Assembly (NCBI GenBank): GCA_016213825.1
Contig: JACQZP010000013.1
Location: 109,146 to 173,145 of the forward strand
Length of the DNA stretch: 64,000 bases
Source: Acetobacterium woodii
GTDB taxonomy: Bacteria > Bacillota > Clostridia > Eubacteriales > Eubacteriaceae
Direction: 5' to 3'
How positions within the stretch are numbered: the stretch's first letter is position 1; each line of letters opens with the position of its first letter. A program made the position numbers and the translations under genes. The notes under the pieces are model-generated. The model was given only the letters and a program-made list of their open reading frames with translations, was not told the origin of the DNA and did not search any database. Shown here piece after piece: positions 59,941-64,000 of the stretch.

Positions 59941-60031
59941 ATTATATTGAAAAGCCTTACAATGTGGGGGGGTTTGGTATGGTGTGTTTGATTTTGCCAC
60001 CTTGGGGTGTTTTTTTTCTGATCCTTTGTGA

Positions 60032-60037
60032 TATACT
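60032..60037 (+). promoter_or_regulatory. Extended -10 element for the polytopic membrane gene
   Basis: TATACT preceded by TGA gives an extended -10, 29 bases before the ATG at 60067. No strong -35. Confidence 0.45.
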
Positions 60038-60066
60038 GTTTGCAAATTATTATGGTGGAGTATGAG

Positions 60067-61335
60067 ATGGAGTTTTCAGATATATTAACTTGGATTTTTT
60101 TTATAATATGTGGATGGAGCCTAAACGTTATTATATCAACATATATGCATGCGAACATAAGAAAAAAGATTGATGGAAATTTACGTTTGAAAAAGGAAAT
60201 TAAGGCATGGTGTTTTGCTTTGGCAAGTTATTTGCTAGTAAGCACTTTTTTTCATGATTCTAGTTGGGTAAATACATCACTTTTATTTATTTTTTGCAAT
60301 GTTAGTTTTTATTTATTTCTAATGCGACTATTTAATAAAAAGATGTCTGATAAAATACCAAATATTTTTTGCTTTTTCATATCATATGATTATTTTATTG
60401 CAGATTTTACAAAATATACTTTTTTAAAAGATGGAAAAAAGGAGTATAATAAAGAAAAAATTGACGGAAGTGTGTTGGCCACATTTATACAGAATTCTAA
60501 TAAGTGGAATTTTATAGTTTCATTTATTCTGCTCTTCATAGGATATTTAATTGGAATACCTGGATATTTATTTGGAGAACAAAATGCTTTATGGAAATTT
60601 CTATTTAGTTTTTTTTCAGTGAGAGCAATATCCCGTTCTTTCGAGATTTTATTAGCGTTTTATAAAGATATCCACGATGACGATAAAAGTTCGAATTTAG
60701 CCCCAAGTGATAGGATTAAATTGGCTGTTAGAAGCTTTTTTGAGATAATAATAAACTTTATCTTAGTTTATTATTTTTTAGATTTAATACATATATCAAG
60801 TCAAGAAATAAAGTTGCCCATAAGCATTATAAATAACGTATATCCAACTTATTTTGACTTTTGTGTTACAACAATAATTAATACTACTTTTATTTCTTTT
60901 AAATATTTTTTAAACTCAACTTTAACGAGTTTAGGGACATCTACTTTTGTAGATGTTAATTTTGTGCCTGTAAACAATGAACTTGATCCTTATGCAAATA
61001 TTTGGAAGAATTCGTTTTTAATACTACAACTTTTTTCAAGCATGTGCCTCACTTATTTTGCATTAGCAAGGTATATAGGTGATCAAAGCGGAGGAAATGG
61101 TCTTTCATTTGGAAAAAGTGTAGTAGAAAAATTTTTAAAAGAGAGTGTTGATGAAGAATTAGAAGGAGATAAAAACGCAAAAAAAATAGAAGAACTAAAA
61201 AAATTACTGGATATGCGAGAAAAAGAAATATACAATGATTTGGAAAAATCAGCTAAAAGATTTATTCAAAAAGAAGCTACACTGGAAGACATAGAAGAAC
61301 TCAGAGTGATACTAAACGAACAAAGAAAAGCATGA
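60067..61335 (+). CDS. Polytopic membrane protein with coiled-coil tail, prophage cargo
   Basis: A 422-residue protein starting MEFSDILTWIFF. About eight hydrophobic helices are predicted to residue 345, followed by a soluble charged coiled coil (KKIEELKKLLDMREKEIYND). A loop TLTSLGTSTFVDV only loosely recalls an ion-channel filter. ATG 60067 is chosen for GTGGAG upstream; two in-frame ATGs 15 and 39 bases earlier lack a site. Very AT-rich. No family recognised; possible abortive-infection or exclusion factor by location. Confidence 0.65.
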   Translation: MEFSDILTWIFFIICGWSLNVIISTYMHANIRKKIDGNLRLKKEIKAWCFALASYLLVSTFFHDSSWVNTSLLFIFCNVSFYLFLMRLFNKKMSDKIPNIFCFFISYDYFIADFTKYTFLKDGKKEYNKEKIDGSVLATFIQNSNKWNFIVSFILLFIGYLIGIPGYLFGEQNALWKFLFSFFSVRAISRSFEILLAFYKDIHDDDKSSNLAPSDRIKLAVRSFFEIIINFILVYYFLDLIHISSQEIKLPISIINNVYPTYFDFCVTTIINTTFISFKYFLNSTLTSLGTSTFVDVNFVPVNNELDPYANIWKNSFLILQLFSSMCLTYFALARYIGDQSGGNGLSFGKSVVEKFLKESVDEELEGDKNAKKIEELKKLLDMREKEIYNDLEKSAKRFIQKEATLEDIEELRVILNEQRKA

Positions 61336-61420
61336 ATGAAGATTGCCCAGTTCGCACATGATGAGGGGAGCCTTGAATATATTTGTGACATTATCTAAAT
61401 AAATATGAATGGAGAATGAC

Positions 61421-62262
61421 TTGAAAAAAAAAAGACGTTTTTATCAAAAAACAAAGTTGGTTTTGGAATTTTATTAGGAGTTGTTTTGGGGATTGGCGGA
61501 CCGTTTGTAATAAATTATGCTTATAGTACTACATATAAAGTAATTTTTACGATATGGAATCCACAAGACATTCTTACTTACTATGGAACCATTTTAGGAG
61601 CGGTAGCAACGATCATTGCGGTAATTTGGACAATTAAAACTACTAAAGAGTCAGCTGAAGAAGATCGACTAGTGTCCACAGAGAATATTATTCGTGACTA
61701 TGGAATCAAAATATGTATAGATTTCGTGGAAACATGCAGTTTTACAAAAATACAAAATGTAGTTCATGATCAATTGAATAGTAAAATTGAAAATACTGAG
61801 GAATACGATTTTGATTTCAAATTAAAATTTGATATGTTGTGTAATAGCATTGAAGAAATGTATATGAAATTTGATTTTTATTTTATTAAATATGAACTTG
61901 AAAAAGAAAAAATTAAAAAATTAAAAATTAAGTTCATCAAATATATTTCCGATGTATCGGAAATCTTGCTAAACTATAAAGGATGTGAAGAATGTAAAGA
62001 ATATGAAAAATGTGAAGAACGTAAAAAATATGAAGAATATGAAGAATATGAAGAATATTTAGAAGGCGAGAAAGGTGCTAAAATATTTCGTGAGTCGGTA
62101 AATAATTCTAAAGAAGAAATATACTCTGAAGAAGAAAGTTCTGAAAATGAAAGTTATTTTTGTAAAATATACGAGAAGAAGGTCGATGATTTTTTAGATA
62201 ACTATGAAAAAGCTTACGAAGAATTAAAAAATCTTTTGTATAGCTTTGTTAGATCAAAATAA
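61421..62262 (+). CDS. Membrane protein with acidic repeats; start disrupted at a poly-A run
   Basis: The main frame (61486-62262) encodes 258 residues from a TTG: a helix (GTILGAVATIIAVIWTIKTT), a helical cytoplasmic region and a Glu/Tyr/Cys-rich repeat block (EYEEYEEYEE). The frame stays open upstream to 61420 and codes for a further hydrophobic helix (VGFGILLGVVLGIGGP), but has no start codon. TTG 61421, with GGAGA upstream, is one base out of phase across ten As (61424-61433). A -1 slip there gives MKKKKTFLSK-, a natural membrane-protein start. Otherwise TTG 61486 (TAGGAG upstream) is used. Confidence 0.6.
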
Positions 62263-62324
62263 CTATTAAAAAGAATCAGGAAAGAGCCTAATTTAGAGTC
62301 GTGTTTACATAATGTCGAAGTTCG

Positions 62325-62346
62325 TTTGCCCCCTATTTTGCCCCTT
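62325..62346 (+). repeat. Tandem TTTGCCCC repeats (putative right integrase arm sites)
   Basis: TTTGCCCCCT at 62325-62334 and TTTGCCCCTT at 62337-62346, 12 bases apart. Same spacing and direction as the pair at 26500-26521. About 95 bases inside attR. The rest of 62263-62441 has no gene. Confidence 0.65.
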
Positions 62347-62441
62347 ATTCTCTAAAAATCAAAAAATAGAAGAGGGCGATAAACCGCATAATAAAGGCAT
62401 TTGTGAATATTCGGCAATTGAAAAAAACATACTTTGATATT

Positions 62442-62482
62442 TCAGTAGGTCGGGGGTTCGATTCCCCCCGCTAGCTCCAGTA
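62442..62482 (+). repeat. attR, 41-bp direct repeat
   Basis: Exact copy of 26410-26450 (tRNA-Thr 3' end). It is not part of a tRNA gene here, because the 5' half is missing. Confidence 0.95.
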
Positions 62483-62494
62483 AGAATCGCATGA

Positions 62495-62520
62495 GAGAGC
62501 CGATTAGGTTCTCTTTTTTT
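62495..62520 (+). terminator. Original tRNA-Thr terminator
   Basis: GAGAGCC, GATTA loop, GGTTCTC, then TTTTTTT. Lying 12 bases after the tRNA 3' end copy in attR, it was probably the terminator of tRNA-Thr before integration. Confidence 0.8.
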
Positions 62521-62603
62521 ATTGCACAAAAAGTGAAATACTTAAGAAAACCCATGAGTTGGGGACTGTTTGGGGATTGAATGTATAAAAAAGGAGAGGA
62601 TGG

Positions 62604-63911
62604 GAGACCGTTTCAAAAATTGTGTAAACCTCGTGGTTGATGTAGAATAAATACATTAGCCAGGAGGTTTTTATTATGGCAAGAAGAAACGAAAGTAACG
62701 AAGAAAAGAATCGTCGGAAATTAGTGGAAAGTTTTTTAAGTGAGAATCCCATCAAAGATCCAAATGACATCCAGGAACTGATGAAGGAAATGATGCGTCA
62801 AGTAGTGGAAGGTGGTCTCACCGCTGAATTGGATGACGAACTGGGTTATACTCGCTATGATTATCGGAATAAGGAAACCGAGAACAGCCGGAACGGCTAT
62901 TCGAAGAAAACGGTCCATACCAGTTTGGGCGATATGGAAATTGACGTTCCCAGAGACCGGAACGGTGAGTTTGAACCCCAATTGATGCCCAAACACAAAA
63001 ATACCCTGACTCAGGATATTGAAGCAAAAATCATTTCCATGTATGCCAAAGGCATGACTACCGGCGATATTGAGACGCACATTAAGGATCTCTATGGGAT
63101 CGAAATGTCCGATAGTACCATCAGCCGGGTGACGGATAAAATTCTGCCGATTGCCAAAGAATGGCAGAATCGACCGCTGGAAGACATCTATGCCGTCGTT
63201 TTTATGGATGCGATTCATTTTCATGTGCGAAGTGAAGGCCAAATTATCAAGAAAGCGGTCTATATCGCCATCGGGATCAACATGGACGGGTGCCGTGATG
63301 TGCTGGGATTATGGATTGGGGAAAATGAAAGTGCCAAATTCTGGCTTTCAGTCATGAATGGGTTAAGAAATCGTGGTGTCGAAGATATTCTGATTGCCTG
63401 TGTGGATGGATTAACCGGATTTTCCAATGCGATCGAAGCAGTCTTCCCTAAAACTGAAATTCAGCAATGCATCATCCACCAGATCAGAAATACCACCCGG
63501 TTTGTTTCCTATAAAGATATCCGATTACTCATGGCCGATCTGAAGCGGGTTTATACAGCGCCAACTGAAGATGCTGCTTTGAGCGAACTGGCCACATTTG
63601 AAGAGAAATGGGGCAAAAAATATCCTAAAATTCCGGATTCCTGGCGAAACAACTGGCCGAAACTCGCGACCTATTTCAAATATCCGCAGGAAGTTCGAAC
63701 CCTTATTTATACGACCAATGCCATTGAGGGATTCAACCGGCAGCTCAGAAAAGTGACGAAAAGCAAAACCCTATTCCCAACGGATGACAGTCTCTTTAAA
63801 ATGCTATATCTGGCCACCATGGATATCACCCAAAAGTGGACGGGTCGGAGGAAAGACTGGGGTCAAATTCATTCTCAATTGGAAATCTTCTTTGCTGAAC
63901 GGTTGGATTAA
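62604..63911 (+). mobile_element. IS256-family insertion sequence, right end not seen
   Basis: The left terminal sequence GAGACCGTTTCAAAAATTG, then TGTAAACCTC, has the form of IS256-family ends. A full transposase follows. The expected complement (GAGGTTTACACAA...) is not found in the 89 bases after the transposase stop, so the right end is decayed or lies outside the window. Confidence 0.8.
62676..63911 (+). CDS. IS256-family (mutator-type) transposase
   Basis: A 411-residue DDE transposase. The catalytic residues are in VFMDAIHFHV (Asp), CVDGLTGF (Asp) and TTNAIEGFNRQLR (Glu). The N-terminal GGLTAELDDELGYTRYDY and RNGYSKKTVHT segments are hallmarks of the family. AGGAGG precedes the ATG. 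Full length, so probably active if both ends exist. Confidence 0.95.
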   Translation: MARRNESNEEKNRRKLVESFLSENPIKDPNDIQELMKEMMRQVVEGGLTAELDDELGYTRYDYRNKETENSRNGYSKKTVHTSLGDMEIDVPRDRNGEFEPQLMPKHKNTLTQDIEAKIISMYAKGMTTGDIETHIKDLYGIEMSDSTISRVTDKILPIAKEWQNRPLEDIYAVVFMDAIHFHVRSEGQIIKKAVYIAIGINMDGCRDVLGLWIGENESAKFWLSVMNGLRNRGVEDILIACVDGLTGFSNAIEAVFPKTEIQQCIIHQIRNTTRFVSYKDIRLLMADLKRVYTAPTEDAALSELATFEEKWGKKYPKIPDSWRNNWPKLATYFKYPQEVRTLIYTTNAIEGFNRQLRKVTKSKTLFPTDDSLFKMLYLATMDITQKWTGRRKDWGQIHSQLEIFFAERLD

Positions 63912-63964
63912 CATGAATTCATTCAATACAAATATTTCAGAGTGAGATTTTGTCTTACTTTTAA

Positions 63965-63992
63965 TTGACATGCAATCAATTGAGTCTATAAT
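63965..63992 (+). promoter_or_regulatory. Promoter near the window end
   Basis: TTGACA (63965-63970), 16 bases, TATAAT (63987-63992). It points to a gene beyond the window. Confidence 0.65.
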
Positions 63993-64000
63993 ACACTTAA

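Larger units (their letters stand above)
26410..62482. mobile_element. Complete siphovirus-type prophage integrated at tRNA-Thr
   Basis: An element of about 36.0 kb bounded by identical 41-bp repeats. The left repeat is the 3' end of an intact tRNA-Thr and the right one is a lone copy. Content is full: integrase and ImmA, repressor and Cro, replication genes with iterons, late regulator, HNH, terminase, HK97-type head genes, long non-contractile tail genes, holin, amidase and Dam. No structural gene shows a stop or truncation, so it may be inducible. Several cargo genes carry their own promoters and/or terminators. The tail type is inferred from Dit and Gp37-like genes and the lack of sheath genes. 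Confidence 0.95.

Noticed and set aside
60860..60960. Potassium-channel pore in the polytopic membrane protein
   Set aside because: TLTSLGTSTFVDV resembles a filter loop only superficially; the TVGYG signature is missing.

Overview
The window looks like a chromosomal segment of a low-GC, strictly anaerobic acetogenic clostridium, most likely Acetobacterium or a close relative. The basis is a C-terminal acetyl-CoA synthase gene (acsB, with its A-cluster cysteines), a CooT-type nickel protein beside it, two tetrahydrofolate riboswitches, flavin-dependent thymidylate synthase (thyX), clostridial ChW repeats in a phage endolysin, and AT-rich coding with AGGAGG ribosome sites. Genus assignment is inference; no database search was possible.

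Positions 1-26450 are host chromosome. They hold the end of the Wood-Ljungdahl acs cluster with cooT and a DUF3842 gene; a VanY-like carboxypeptidase; tRNA-Arg(CCT); the rpmG-secE-nusG-rplK-rplA and rplJ-rplL translation cluster with an L10 leader; a proS of the archaeal-like type; a minus-strand folate operon (folE, an HD-domain gene, folP, folB-folK fusion) behind a THF riboswitch; a three-gene cluster with a condensation-type acyltransferase; a CoA-transferase pair with an OFA-family transporter; thyX; luxS, recU and a pseudouridine synthase; class II aldolase; folT behind a second THF riboswitch; and tRNA-Thr(CGT).

Positions 26410-62482 are an apparently complete prophage of about 36.0 kb integrated at the 3' end of tRNA-Thr, bounded by identical 41-bp repeats. 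The order is integrase, ImmA peptidase, repressor, Cro, early and replication genes with iterons, late regulator, second tyrosine recombinase, HNH, terminase, HK97-type head, siphovirus tail (with a -1 frameshift and an M23-containing tape measure), holin, amidase and an orphan Dam methylase. No structural module is visibly broken.

Several cargo units with their own promoter and/or terminator interrupt this plan. They are a ParB-like plus radical-SAM pair between immA and the repressor (28242-31650), a minus-strand membrane gene in the early region (32686-33289), a membrane/GAF-like gene with a small basic protein before HNH (38741-39981), and AT-rich genes between dam and the right attachment site (59291-62262). 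The ParB-like/radical-SAM pair is my best candidate for an undescribed, perhaps defensive, system.

Right of the prophage, 62483-64000 holds the original tRNA terminator and an IS256-family transposase whose right inverted repeat is not visible.
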